Of a stretch of DNA of 64,000 nucleotides, positions 15,292 through 24,757 are shown piece after piece. Under the pieces are notes generated by a model. The model had not been told where the DNA came from. It saw nothing but the letters and a program-made list of their open reading frames with translations, and did no database searches. Numbering within the stretch: the first letter of the stretch is position 1; each line of letters opens with the position of its first letter. Source of the DNA: Maridesulfovibrio sp050916235 (lineage in GTDB: Bacteria > Desulfobacterota > Desulfovibrionia > Desulfovibrionales > Desulfovibrionaceae); contig NZ_CP104854.1 of NCBI RefSeq assembly GCF_050916235.1, positions 1,736,001 through 1,800,000 of the forward strand. The letters are read 5' to 3'. The position numbers and the translations under genes were made by a program.

Positions 15292-18030
15292 CTACTTCCT
15301 AACCGGAAAACTCCGAGACGGCAGCAGCCACGGTCTGCTTTCATATTCAAAGATCAATTGCAGACCATTGTAGTTGTCGTATCCACCTCCCATCTGAAAA
15401 TATTCCTGCAGAAGCACCCCGGACATCCCCGGTAACACTGGGGGATTCACGGGCTCGGCTGTTCCGTTAACCGCAGATGCGACCTGCACTTCCTGCCCGT
15501 CATCGGCATTGCCGTCTGAGGCCAGTTCCAGCGCGACAGCCCGGATCATTTCATTTTCCGCTTCAACTGCAATCCGGTTCAAAGCCGCCCTGCGCTCACC
15601 TTCGGGAACGGCTGTGAACACTTTTCCAAGCACTACGGCCTCTTTCAACTGCGGGCCTCTGTCCTGCGCTTCATCATAAATATCGTCGGCCTCGGCAACA
15701 CGACCGAGCGCAAGGTTCACGCACGCCTGATTATTCAGCAACCGCGCCTGTCCATCCCCGTCACTCAAATCGAGGGCCAGAGCATACAGGGAACGGGCCC
15801 GTTCCAGCTCAGCTGTGGAATTACTGTAAATGCCCAGCAGAGCATGGGCATCCGCCTGAAGAGCAACTGCCTGCCCACGGCTTTGTTCGTCGGAAAAAGC
15901 AGCTCTCCCCGCCAGCCCAAGGGCCTCGGCAATTGCCGCTGAAGGATCAATGACCATCTCCCGTATAAGCAGGTTCAATTGAAGGAAACGGGCCCTGTAG
16001 CCCACGCCTGCCCCCAACGGAGTACCAAGCATTCCCCTGACCTCGCTCCGATTCCGTGAATTTACGGAGAAGTAATAACAGGCTGAAATAACGTCCTGTT
16101 CATCCGGATACTGTTTGAGCAGATCCGCAGTCTGACTGTACATGGCGTCCAGTGCCTGCAAATCAGTCATGTCCGGATACGCCAGCCAGTTATCGAGAAC
16201 CCGGATACCCTTTTCAATCAGCAGGGCCTGAGGCCGATTGAACCTTTCATAACCGTCAGCATACTCAGCAGCCTTGGGAAGCAGAAAACGGGTTGCCGCC
16301 GCTTCCTCCGAACTCCTTCCTTCACTATGAATTGTAGGCAGGGCTTCACCGGTAATACGTTCTATCTTGTAGGCAAGGGCCAGCTCATAAAAGAAACGGT
16401 CTTTTCCTGAAAGCCGCTCGGCCCTTTCAAGATAGGGACGGACTGAAAGAAGGTTGCCGGTGCGCTGAAATGCCAGCCGCGCAAAACCGATAAAAGGCCG
16501 GGCATCATCAGGATGGGAACTGTGCAGATCATGGAACAGCGGCTCCGCAAGGTCAGGACGGTCAAGCAGAATCAGGGCATCACCTTTTTTCAGCTGCAAG
16601 GCAAAGTCATCAGCCTCTCCAACAGAGGAAACGGTTTCGCAAAGGGCACCCCAATGCCCAAGACCGGTTATCTCTCTGCGCAATTCCGCCGAAAGATCCG
16701 GCTCGGCAAGAAGCGGCCTCAACAGCTCAACCGCAGCATCACCGACATCCGGGTCCAGATTGCTGTACTGAGCTTTGGCGGCGGTGATCAGCATTTCCGG
16801 AGAAACCGGCAGGGAAGAAACCGAAACAGCACCGGCCAGCAGAGGGGCAGCCTTTGTTATGTCCTCAGCCTTAATGGCCTGCTCTCCCAGAGAGTAGAGC
16901 ACCCACGGGGCAACCGGAGAATGTGGGCGGTCGGAAAAAATACGTGCGGCAAGTATGGTCTGGGCCTCCTGCGCGGCCGCCTGCGCCCGTCCAAGAAATT
17001 CAATACGGCTGAGTGTCTTCGTAAACGAAGGGTTTTCCGGGCTAACTTCAACGCCATGCTGAAGTTTATCGATCATATTCCGCACTGTGCGGGAATCAAG
17101 CACCGAACAGAGCTTCATCAGGAGAATGCACATATCTCGGCAGGAATTGTCGTAGGAAGCAATCCTGTCCCGAATGGCAGCAGCTATGTCGACCAGTTCC
17201 TCGATCATTTCCGGGGAATATTCCTCTTCAACCTGTCCCAGTTCTTCGAGGATATGCCCGCCATGATAAGCCAGGCAACCGGTACAGTTGGCATACTGGA
17301 TGCTCTTCCTATCCCCGCCGGAAGCAGGAGCCGGGAACTCCGGTAGATCTGCATCAGGAGGTCCGAGAATATTGTCCAGAACATTCATTCCGGGGCCCGG
17401 CATTTCCCCTGCCACAATCATGCGTTTTTCCCGGACGGCAATGCGTACCTTGCGCCCGTCCGTCCCCGGAGTCAGATAGATTCTGGCCCGTTCGAAAAGC
17501 CCGCAGTTATCGAGAATAACCCTGGCCGCAATGATCTTCTGGGGAGTGGCCTGCTCTCCGGGAAAAATCTGAGCCAGCGCCATTATGGCATTGGGGGTTA
17601 GCCTGGAGTCACCGCTGACCTCCACCTCACTTACAGACTGGTTGGAAATAAGCTCCGCAACTGAAGCAGCGAGTTTTCCAGCAGCCGGTCCTGAAGTGTG
17701 CCCGCCGACCTGCCGTCCTTTAAGAAAGACTTCCGGCTCCAGGTGGAAATTATCCGTGAGCAAAGCCGAAAAGGATGTTCCATTTGCTTTTTTTTCCACC
17801 AGTCCGGACAACCGGTATCTGGCATGGCTTTCTTCCGCAGTACTGTTCGCAGACACCACACCGGACTCAACCAGAGCTGTCTCCAGATGAGAAACAAACT
17901 CCGGCACAGAATTTCCGTCCTGATCCTGAAAATCACCCACAGCCAGAAAAGGAGCTGCGCAAACGGACACAGGGAGCAATACGGATAAAACGAGCAGAAG
18001 AAAAAAATTTGCGGTCAAAGGAAAACGCAT
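15292..18030 (-). CDS. Large exported protein with LpoB/CsgG-like, POTRA-like and TPR regions
   Basis: 912 residues. A signal peptide (MRFPLTANFFLLLVLSVL, cleavage near SVCA-AP) sends it out of the cytoplasm. Residues about 27-110 read like the CsgG/LpoB fold (FLAVGDFQDQDGNSVPEFVS). Residues about 135-210 have the beta-alpha-alpha-beta-beta pattern of a POTRA domain (VSEVEVSGDSRLTPNAIMAL ... ILDNCGLFERARIYL). Most of the rest is helical repeat of TPR type. A CTGC pair sits near residue 250 but is not a heme motif. The start at 18030 is preceded by AGAGG; an upstream TTG adds eight residues. It is divergent from the GT39 gene. Role unknown; envelope assembly or polysaccharide export is possible. 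Confidence 0.7.
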   Translation of the reverse strand: MRFPLTANFFLLLVLSVLLPVSVCAAPFLAVGDFQDQDGNSVPEFVSHLETALVESGVVSANSTAEESHARYRLSGLVEKKANGTSFSALLTDNFHLEPEVFLKGRQVGGHTSGPAAGKLAASVAELISNQSVSEVEVSGDSRLTPNAIMALAQIFPGEQATPQKIIAARVILDNCGLFERARIYLTPGTDGRKVRIAVREKRMIVAGEMPGPGMNVLDNILGPPDADLPEFPAPASGGDRKSIQYANCTGCLAYHGGHILEELGQVEEEYSPEMIEELVDIAAAIRDRIASYDNSCRDMCILLMKLCSVLDSRTVRNMIDKLQHGVEVSPENPSFTKTLSRIEFLGRAQAAAQEAQTILAARIFSDRPHSPVAPWVLYSLGEQAIKAEDITKAAPLLAGAVSVSSLPVSPEMLITAAKAQYSNLDPDVGDAAVELLRPLLAEPDLSAELRREITGLGHWGALCETVSSVGEADDFALQLKKGDALILLDRPDLAEPLFHDLHSSHPDDARPFIGFARLAFQRTGNLLSVRPYLERAERLSGKDRFFYELALAYKIERITGEALPTIHSEGRSSEEAAATRFLLPKAAEYADGYERFNRPQALLIEKGIRVLDNWLAYPDMTDLQALDAMYSQTADLLKQYPDEQDVISACYYFSVNSRNRSEVRGMLGTPLGAGVGYRARFLQLNLLIREMVIDPSAAIAEALGLAGRAAFSDEQSRGQAVALQADAHALLGIYSNSTAELERARSLYALALDLSDGDGQARLLNNQACVNLALGRVAEADDIYDEAQDRGPQLKEAVVLGKVFTAVPEGERRAALNRIAVEAENEMIRAVALELASDGNADDGQEVQVASAVNGTAEPVNPPVLPGMSGVLLQEYFQMGGGYDNYNGLQLIFEYESRPWLLPSRSFPVRK

Positions 18031-18194
18031 GCAAGCCTCTTTTTGAGATAACACAGGATATGTACTGACTTTACAGGTATCCTATCAGGGCCATTTAATC
18101 CAGCCCCACACCTTTCGACTTGCCGGAAAAACTCTGCTAGAAGAGGTCTGCGCGCACAGGAGCGCGACCAAACAATTCATTTCTGGGAAAAATA

Positions 18195-20132
18195 ATGACT
18201 GAGCAAACGGAATCTGGACTTGATAAATTCTGCCGGGAACGCTGGCCCATGCTGCTGGCACTACTGCTGCTTTTTTCTGTCATAGTATCCACATACGGTA
18301 CCTGGCTGAACTATTTCTACGACATTGACGAGCCCAAATATGCACGCTCCGTTTATGAAATGATAAAGAGCGGAAACTTCCTCGTCCCCATGTTCGACGG
18401 TATACCGCGTATGGAAAAGCCGCCTCTGGCTTACTGGGTAATGTCCCCCTTTGCCTGGCTTGCATCGCTCAGCGATTTCAGCGGGAACACCCTCTTCGTG
18501 CTGCGCATCCCCACAATCATATGCTCAGTTCTCATGGTTCTGGGCACCGCCCTGACCGGGCGCCGCCTTTTCGGTCCTGCCACCGGACTTCTTGCCGGGG
18601 CGATCCTGCAAAGCTCGGTGCTGTTCAAATTCATGGCCGTAATGATGAAGGTGGACGTGGTCTTTGCCTGCTGCGTTACCTGGGCCAGCTACTTTTACCT
18701 TTTACGCTATCTGGGAGACAGAAGCAGAAAGGTCGCCACAGGCGGGGCAATCCTGACCGCACTGGGTGTGCTTGCAAAAGGGCCATTCGCCTTTCTGCCC
18801 ATGGCCGGATACGTTCTGGCTGAAGGGATACGTTTCAATACGCAAAAGGCCCGCGAATCCGACACGCAAAGCACGTTTTTATCCTCGCTGAATATACGCG
18901 GACTTGTGGCGGCCAAATGGAACGAACGCAAGATTATCCTGCTCTGGTTTGTCGCCGGATGCGTTCCCTTCTTCCTCTGGCTCTACATGGCATGGACGAA
19001 CAGCAGCTTCGACTACACTCAGGGACTGATAGGACAGTTCTTCCACAACACGTCCACAACCGGCACCAAGGCCCTGGACAAACTGTCCCGTCTTGACCCG
19101 TACATTGATACACTGACCGTCATCTTTTTCCCCTGGGGAGGATATGTTTTCGGCACCGTTTATTCAATCTGGCGCAGCTTAAAAGAGCGCTTTGATGAAC
19201 GGTATGTATTCATGGCCTGCGTTTTCCTGATCTACCTTGCGGTATTCACCCTGCTTTTCAAGCTAAAGTCAAACCGCTACATGCTGCCGGTTCTACCGCT
19301 GCTGTCCATCCTCGTCTGCGACTGGCTGCTCAATGCAAGGCGGGACAAGGCCTACCGTACCATGTTTGAGATGGGCTTCATCTGGCTGTGCTCCATGGCC
19401 GCAATGCTTGGATACCGCTCATTCAAATCAGGCAATGTCTCGGTCAACCTTGCTGACGGAGTTGTGGTCGGACAGTACATGGACCTGATGCTTCCCTTCT
19501 TCATCGCTTTGGGATGCTTTTTCCTTGTACTGCTCTACGTAAGCATAAAACAGCATGACTACCCCGCCCTGCACATCACGGCAGCCGCGGTCGCGATCTC
19601 AACGGTCATGCCTTTCTACTACCATGCCCTGCCGGCCTACAGCAGCCTGACAGAAAACAGACCCCTTCCTATCATGGGACAGGCTGTGACCGACAGGCTC
19701 AAAGAGTTCGCCGGCCCGGACACCCTGATCATGCATCGCCCCTATTTCATCAAGACCTACCCGGATGTTGTCTACTTTCTGAAAAAGCTTGATAACGGAT
19801 CAAAGTGCATGTACTCGCTCGGTTCCGGTTCCCATCCGGGAGAAATCCTGCAGGCGCTGGCAACTCCGCACATGGCTGCCGATCTTTTCAAAAAAGAGCA
19901 CACTGATGCTGAAAAATATCCGGCCTACAGCTACTTCAGGAACACTGAATTCAAAAATGCGGTTCTGCTTTTAACCAACGACGATTACACAGAATTCTAC
20001 AGGTTCATTCAATCCATGCCGCCGATGCTCCGCGAGCTCCTTACGGTTGAGGAACTGGATGTTTTAACTGTAAAATGGGTGAACCAGCGTGTTTATATCC
20101 TACGCTTCAGCCCGGGAAACAACGATAAATGA
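18195..20132 (+). CDS. Glycosyltransferase family 39 (ArnT-like) membrane protein
   Basis: 645 residues with about ten or more membrane helices. Near the N-terminus the first periplasmic loop has the acidic FYDIDEPKYARSVYEM and the RMEKPPLAYWVMSPF motif typical of PMT/ArnT-type enzymes, which move a sugar from a polyprenyl-phosphate donor to lipid A, protein or another acceptor on the outer face of the inner membrane. The soluble C-terminal part (about residues 480-645) is not recognised. The stop overlaps the rlmN start by four bases, so they are translated as a pair. Donor and acceptor cannot be told from sequence. Confidence 0.85.
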   Translation: MTEQTESGLDKFCRERWPMLLALLLLFSVIVSTYGTWLNYFYDIDEPKYARSVYEMIKSGNFLVPMFDGIPRMEKPPLAYWVMSPFAWLASLSDFSGNTLFVLRIPTIICSVLMVLGTALTGRRLFGPATGLLAGAILQSSVLFKFMAVMMKVDVVFACCVTWASYFYLLRYLGDRSRKVATGGAILTALGVLAKGPFAFLPMAGYVLAEGIRFNTQKARESDTQSTFLSSLNIRGLVAAKWNERKIILLWFVAGCVPFFLWLYMAWTNSSFDYTQGLIGQFFHNTSTTGTKALDKLSRLDPYIDTLTVIFFPWGGYVFGTVYSIWRSLKERFDERYVFMACVFLIYLAVFTLLFKLKSNRYMLPVLPLLSILVCDWLLNARRDKAYRTMFEMGFIWLCSMAAMLGYRSFKSGNVSVNLADGVVVGQYMDLMLPFFIALGCFFLVLLYVSIKQHDYPALHITAAAVAISTVMPFYYHALPAYSSLTENRPLPIMGQAVTDRLKEFAGPDTLIMHRPYFIKTYPDVVYFLKKLDNGSKCMYSLGSGSHPGEILQALATPHMAADLFKKEHTDAEKYPAYSYFRNTEFKNAVLLLTNDDYTEFYRFIQSMPPMLRELLTVEELDVLTVKWVNQRVYILRFSPGNNDK

Positions 20133-21166
20133 TAGATATACTCGACCTTGACTACAGCGAGCTTGAAAGCTTCGTGGTTCAGGAACTCGGAGCCCCCAGA
20201 TTCAGGGCAGCACAACTCTGGCAGTGGCTCTGGCAGAAAGGAGCCCCGGATTTCGATGCCATGACCAATCTTGCCAAGAACTTCAGGGAGGAACTGAAAG
20301 GCAGGGCCATGATCCGCCACCCGCAGGTGGACGTGGTCCAGACCAGCAAGGACGGAACGGTCAAACTGCTGCTGCGCCTTGACGACGGGGCCCTTGTGGA
20401 AACCGTGCTCATCCCCATGGACGGTCACTACACTCAGTGCCTGTCCACTCAGGTAGGCTGCGCCATGGCCTGCACCTTCTGCAACACCGGACTGATGGGC
20501 TTCGAACGTAACATGTCCATGTCCGAAATACTCGGGCAGGTTCTTTCGGGCCGTGCCTACCTTGAGCAGAACGGGCATGCCCCGCTCAAGAACCTTGTTT
20601 TCATGGGCATGGGCGAACCGCTGCTCAACCTTGAAATCCTGATCAAATCGCTCAAGACCCTCAACAATCCTGACGGGCTGAATTTCTCCAGACGCCGGAT
20701 CACGGTATCATCCGTTGGTTTCATAAAACAGCTTGAAATTCTGGGACGGGAAGAACTGACCCTGCCTGCCATATCCCTGCATGCCCCCACACAGGAACTG
20801 CGGGAAAAGATTATGCCCAAGGCCGCCAAGACCCACATCAAAGACCTGCTGGCCGCAATGGACCGCTATCCGCTGCGTCCGCGGGAACGGGTAACTTATG
20901 AATACCTTCTTCTGGGAGGGGTCAACGACTCCATCGAACATGCAAAACAGCTGGTAAAGCTGCTGGGACACCGCAAGTGCAAGGTAAACCTCATTGCCTA
21001 CAACCCCGGTGACAAGCCTCTGTACAAAGCTCCGAGCAAGGAGCAGGTTCTGGAGTTTGAAAAGCATCTCTGGAGCAAAAACATCACAGCCACGATCCGC
21101 AGGTCCATGGGTCAGGACATCAAAGCCGCCTGCGGGCAGCTAAAGGCTGACCAGCAGAAGCATTAA
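20129..21166 (+). CDS. rlmN: 23S rRNA/tRNA adenine-C2 methyltransferase (radical SAM)
   Basis: 345 residues. The radical-SAM cluster motif is CAMACTFCNTG, directly followed by LMGFERNMS. Other family signatures are TQVGCAMAC, VFMGMGEPLLN, the SLHAPTQELREKIMP stretch and, near the end, RRSMGQDIKAACGQL with the catalytic cysteine. RlmN methylates C2 of A2503 in 23S rRNA and A37 of some tRNAs. It overlaps the GT39 gene by four bases, a link without an obvious functional reason. A strong terminator follows. Confidence 0.95.
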   Translation: MIDILDLDYSELESFVVQELGAPRFRAAQLWQWLWQKGAPDFDAMTNLAKNFREELKGRAMIRHPQVDVVQTSKDGTVKLLLRLDDGALVETVLIPMDGHYTQCLSTQVGCAMACTFCNTGLMGFERNMSMSEILGQVLSGRAYLEQNGHAPLKNLVFMGMGEPLLNLEILIKSLKTLNNPDGLNFSRRRITVSSVGFIKQLEILGREELTLPAISLHAPTQELREKIMPKAAKTHIKDLLAAMDRYPLRPRERVTYEYLLLGGVNDSIEHAKQLVKLLGHRKCKVNLIAYNPGDKPLYKAPSKEQVLEFEKHLWSKNITATIRRSMGQDIKAACGQLKADQQKH

Positions 21167-21190
21167 AAACCGATCGAAGAAACTTTCAGC

Positions 21191-21222
21191 CGGGTAAGGA
21201 CAGAACCTTACCCGTTTTTTTT
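21191..21222 (+). terminator. Rho-independent terminator after rlmN
   Basis: CGGGTAAGG (21191-21199), loop ACAGAA, CCTTACCCG (21206-21214), then eight T (21215-21222). A perfect 9-bp stem with a full T-run, 24 bases after the stop. Confidence 0.9.
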
Positions 21223-21376
21223 ACCATATCAGGTGATGGGCCCAGGAAAAGAAACAGTCCAAACGGGTTCGTATGTCCCGGAGAAAACCGGTGCTGACTG
21301 GTAATACCCCTGACAGAACCCTGATACGGCAACATGCTGACAAACAAGATTTCAGCCCAACAAAGGAGCTGCCGTC

Positions 21377-21676
21377 ATGACCGGAATAGGCATTAACGAA
21401 ATTCTGCTCGTCCTGATTATTCTCGGAGCCACCATCCTGCCCTTCTGGCTGGGACTGCGGCTCAGAAAAACGCGTCCCGACGTTCTGTGGATCGGAATTG
21501 TCCTGACCATGCTCTTCGGGCCGCTGGGGCAAGTCTACGTGGAAGGTTGGATTCCATGGTTTCTGATCCTGCTCGGAGTCTGCATCGCGGCACAGCAGCT
21601 GTTGCCCCCGGAAGCCGCCATGCTTATAATGATAGTCTCTTCCCCGCTGGTTTTGTTCTTCAGAATGCGTCGATAG
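21377..21676 (+). CDS. Small membrane protein, function unknown
   Basis: 99 residues, mostly hydrophobic: segments at about 7-26, 37-55 and 60-92, with short charged turns (RLRKTRPD) and a basic tail FRMRR. It looks like a small inner-membrane protein with three helices. GGAG stands nine bases before the ATG. It is a single gene behind the rlmN terminator and converges on a TetR gene 18 bases away. Not recognised as a named family. Confidence 0.7.
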   Translation: MTGIGINEILLVLIILGATILPFWLGLRLRKTRPDVLWIGIVLTMLFGPLGQVYVEGWIPWFLILLGVCIAAQQLLPPEAAMLIMIVSSPLVLFFRMRR

Positions 21677-21694
21677 CAAAAGCCTTGCAGTGTA

Positions 21695-22318
21695 CTAACA
21701 GGGGAACAGCAGTCCCTTGAGCATCTGGTTCATGGTCTTTTCCATGCGTTCCCAGCCGATTTCCTCCTGAAGGCTGACCCCGCCGAAATGCCTGGTGGTC
21801 AATGCCCGTATGGCAAGATAGGAAATCCCCCCGCCAAGCAGAGCCACTGCCGCTGCAAGGTCCGCGTCGTCCGGCACGTCCGGAGTCAGGTGTTCAAAAA
21901 ACTCCAGGGCCGTCCTGATCCGTATATCCTCCAAGACCTCAGAAAGCGGAGTCCTCTCCAGCATTTCCCAGGCCAGCAGCTTCAAAGTGTCAGGCCGAGT
22001 TTCCAGCGTGCGCCTCAGGGCCGAAAAAAAAGCCCCGACCTGCTCTTCGGGGGGCAGATCCGGAAACTGCGCCGGAGCATTTGCCAGAAGCTCCTCTGTG
22101 GTGGGCCAGTAGATTCCGGAACACCCGAGTTCAATCATCAGATTTTCAAGCCCGTTGAAGTAACTGTACAATATTTTTCGGGACACTCCAGCCCGCTGAA
22201 CTACTTCTTCCACATCCAACCTGTTGAACCCGTTCTTTGCCGCACACTTGTAGGCGGCATGTAAAATCTTCCTGCGTGTGGCGGTAATGGTGTTTATCGG
22301 TACAACTTTCAGTGTCAT
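21695..22318 (-). CDS. TetR/AcrR family transcriptional regulator
   Basis: 207 residues. The N-terminal HTH is typical of TetR: RRKILHAAYKCAAKNGFNRL, then DVEEVVQRAGVSRKILYSYF (usual form VS.gtlY.yF). The rest is the helical ligand-binding and dimer part, not conserved enough to name a ligand. ATG 22318 has GAAGG nine bases upstream. It is transcribed away from the butyrate kinase gene across a 235-bp gap, so it could control itself, kinase expression or both (inference). Confidence 0.88.
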   Translation of the reverse strand: MTLKVVPINTITATRRKILHAAYKCAAKNGFNRLDVEEVVQRAGVSRKILYSYFNGLENLMIELGCSGIYWPTTEELLANAPAQFPDLPPEEQVGAFFSALRRTLETRPDTLKLLAWEMLERTPLSEVLEDIRIRTALEFFEHLTPDVPDDADLAAAVALLGGGISYLAIRALTTRHFGGVSLQEEIGWERMEKTMNQMLKGLLFPC

Positions 22319-22553
22319 ATTCCATACCTTCGATGATTTACCAGCGTTATGCCTTTGACGGGCTTTTATTTGTCATCCTGCTAATTCAGCATGTTACGGA
22401 TCAAAGTAACCATGGACTTCTGACCTCAGTCAAGGACTCATGCACCGGCAGAAGGTACAGTCCAGCTCTACTGGGGCAGGAACATCTTTTGTTTTTGCAC
22501 ATTTTATCACATAATGTACTTGTAATTAAGCATCATATTCATGGAGACAATGA

Positions 22554-23645
22554 ATGCCAGACAAAATACTCGTGATAAATCCGGGCTCAACCTCTACCAA
22601 GGTAGCCATTTTCTGCGATGAAAAAATCTGTTTTGACGCTGAGGTGCGTCATCCGCGCAGCGAGATAGATAAATATTCTTCTGTAATGGAACAGCTGGAC
22701 TTCAGAAGTGCATCTGTTATGGACCTTATTAAAAACGAACTTGCAGACGATATACCCGGTATTGTGGTCGGACGCGGAGGCCTCCTTAAACCGATCCCCG
22801 GAGGACCGTACTCGATTAACGATGACATGATCGCAGACCTCAAAAGCGCGAGATATGGTGCCCATCCCTGCAACCTTGGAGCCATGATCGCCCGGACACT
22901 TGCTGACAAATGGGGAATCCCCTGTATGATCATGGATCCGGTGGTTACGGATGAAATGGACCCGGTGGCAAAGCTGACCGGCCTGCCTGAGATAAGACGG
23001 CGAAGCGTATTTCACGCTTTGAGCCAGCGAGGGGTTGCACGCAGCGTGGCAGAAAAAATGGGGATCGTTTATGAAGAATCAAAATTCATCGTCTGCCATA
23101 TGGGAGGCGGAATCTCCATTGGAGCCCACCGTTACGGCAGGGTCGTGGATGTCATCAATGCCCTTGACGGAGAAGGCCCATTCAGCCCCGAGAGATCGGG
23201 AACCCTACCGGTGCTTCCTGTCCTGCAGCTTGTCGAGTCAGGGAAATACTCCTTTGCGGAAATAAGGAAGACCATCACATCAGGCTGCGGTCTTCTCGCC
23301 CTGACCGGCACAAATGATCTACGGGAAATCGAGGCCCGCATAGCTGCCGGAGCCCCTGAAACCGAACTGATATTCGAAGCCCTGATCTACAACATCGGCA
23401 AGCACATCTGCTCGTTCATACCTGCTCTCATGCGGAAGGATAAGACAAACAAGTCTGTCAGCGCCGTAATTCTCACCGGCGGACTGGCCCGCAGCACAAA
23501 GCTCGTTGCAGCGGTGGAAGAGCTCGTAAACTTTATTGCTCCGGTCATTCCAGTCACAGGACTGGAGGAAATGGAAGTAATGGGCCGCGGCGGTCTTGCT
23601 GTTCTTCGCGGAGAACTCATCCCGCAGACGTATGTAGCTGATTAA
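22554..23645 (+). CDS. buk: Butyrate kinase family protein
   Basis: 363 residues, normal length. ASKHA kinase motifs: phosphate-1 ILVINPGSTSTKVAIF at the N-terminus, the HMGGGISIGAHRYGRVVDV stretch, and AVILTGGLARS near the end. The enzyme interconverts butyryl-phosphate (or branched acyl-phosphate) and the acid with ATP formation. GGAG stands seven bases before the ATG. The usual partner phosphate butyryltransferase (ptb) is not next to it, so it may act with acyl-phosphates from elsewhere; isobutyrate kinase activity is possible. A strong terminator follows. Confidence 0.9.
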   Translation: MPDKILVINPGSTSTKVAIFCDEKICFDAEVRHPRSEIDKYSSVMEQLDFRSASVMDLIKNELADDIPGIVVGRGGLLKPIPGGPYSINDDMIADLKSARYGAHPCNLGAMIARTLADKWGIPCMIMDPVVTDEMDPVAKLTGLPEIRRRSVFHALSQRGVARSVAEKMGIVYEESKFIVCHMGGGISIGAHRYGRVVDVINALDGEGPFSPERSGTLPVLPVLQLVESGKYSFAEIRKTITSGCGLLALTGTNDLREIEARIAAGAPETELIFEALIYNIGKHICSFIPALMRKDKTNKSVSAVILTGGLARSTKLVAAVEELVNFIAPVIPVTGLEEMEVMGRGGLAVLRGELIPQTYVAD

Positions 23646-23651
23646 TTTTTT

Positions 23652-23685
23652 AAGGGGCTGATTACGATCAGCCCCTTGTATTTTT
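23652..23685 (+). terminator. Terminator after buk
   Basis: AAGGGGCTGAT (23652-23662), loop TACG, ATCAGCCCCTT (23667-23677), then GTATTTTT. A perfect 11-bp stem, six bases after the stop. Confidence 0.88.
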
Positions 23686-23686
23686 C

Positions 23687-23715
23687 CCGTATGATCCTAA
23701 ATTAAGATCATACGG
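23687..23715. promoter_or_regulatory. Second perfect hairpin between buk and nifU
   Basis: CCGTATGATC (23687-23696), loop CTAAATTAA, GATCATACGG (23706-23715). It follows the buk terminator directly and lacks a T-run. It may be an operator palindrome or leader structure for the nifU-nifS operon; no known binding motif was recognised. Confidence 0.35.
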
Positions 23716-23916
23716 ATATAATTCCTTGCGGAGGCAGGGAGTTGAGCGTACAATAAATCATACCAAAAAGGTATAAAATATCTAGTCCATGAAGCACGTA
23801 CAAAGAATTATTTCTTCACAGGAAGCAGGAAGTGCGTATAGTTATAACAATCTGAGTTCTGAGTTCCACGCCCAGACCAAAATAAACTCCCCCACTCCGG
23901 GGATGCGGAGGACACC

Positions 23917-24756
23917 ATGTGGGAATATACTGATAAGGTAAGAGAACATTTTCTTGATCCCAAAAACGTAGGTACAATAGAAGACGCAGATGCCGTCGGT
24001 GAAGTCGGCTCCCTCTCCTGCGGAGACGCACTGCGCCTCTTCCTCAAGATCGATAAGGACGGCAGAATTGAGGATGCCAAGTTCCAGACATTCGGCTGCG
24101 CAAGCGCAATTGCCTCCAGCTCCATTCTGACCGAACTGATCAAGGGCATGACCATTGAAGAGGCCGAAAAGATCACCAACAAGGAAATCGCCGAGGCTCT
24201 TGGCGGCCTGCCCAAGGAAAAGATGCACTGTTCCGTAATGGGCCAGGAAGCACTTGAAGATGCCATCCGCAGATATCGCGGACTTGAAGCTGCCCCGGCC
24301 CCGGAAGGGGAAATCGTCTGTAAGTGCTTCGGCGTTACCGACCTGCAGATAAAGCGTGCCGTGCTCGACAACAAGCTGACCACAATTGAGGAAGTGACCA
24401 ACTTCACCAAGGCAGGCGGAGGTTGCGAGGAATGTCACGGGCGCATTCAGGAGATCATCACCGAAACCCTGACCGGAAAGGCTGCGGTCCCGGCACCTGA
24501 ACCGGAAAAGCCTGCCAAGCTGACCAACATAAAGAGATTCCAGCTGGTCACCAAGATCATTGAGCAGGAAATCCGCCCGGCCCTGAACAAGGACGGAGGA
24601 GACATTGAGCTGATCGACATCGACGGACATGAAGTCATCGTGTCCCTGCGCGGCTCCTGTGTGGGATGCCCTTCCAGCGGCAACACCCTCAAGGGATTCG
24701 TTGAACGCAGACTCAAGGACACCGTGGAACCTGAAATAACCGTGCGGGAGGCTTAA
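23917..24756 (+). CDS. nifU: NifU iron-sulfur cluster scaffold, three-domain form
   Basis: 279 residues in the classic NifU order. The IscU-like domain (about 1-125) has its three cluster cysteines in LSCGDA, FGCASAIASSS and MHCSVMG. A BFD-like [2Fe-2S] domain (about 132-185) has VCKCFGV and GGGCEECHG. The C-terminal NifU domain (about 205-279) has RGSCVGCPSS. Clusters are built here from iron and the sulfur released by NifS. GGAGG precedes the ATG and nifS starts two bases after the stop. No nitrogenase genes are near, so it is probably the housekeeping scaffold. Confidence 0.95.
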   Translation: MWEYTDKVREHFLDPKNVGTIEDADAVGEVGSLSCGDALRLFLKIDKDGRIEDAKFQTFGCASAIASSSILTELIKGMTIEEAEKITNKEIAEALGGLPKEKMHCSVMGQEALEDAIRRYRGLEAAPAPEGEIVCKCFGVTDLQIKRAVLDNKLTTIEEVTNFTKAGGGCEECHGRIQEIITETLTGKAAVPAPEPEKPAKLTNIKRFQLVTKIIEQEIRPALNKDGGDIELIDIDGHEVIVSLRGSCVGCPSSGNTLKGFVERRLKDTVEPEITVREA

Positions 24757-24757
24757 A

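Noticed and set aside
17200..17300. c-type heme motif in the exported TPR protein
   Set aside because: The CTGC pair is followed by Leu, not His, so it is not a CxxCH site.
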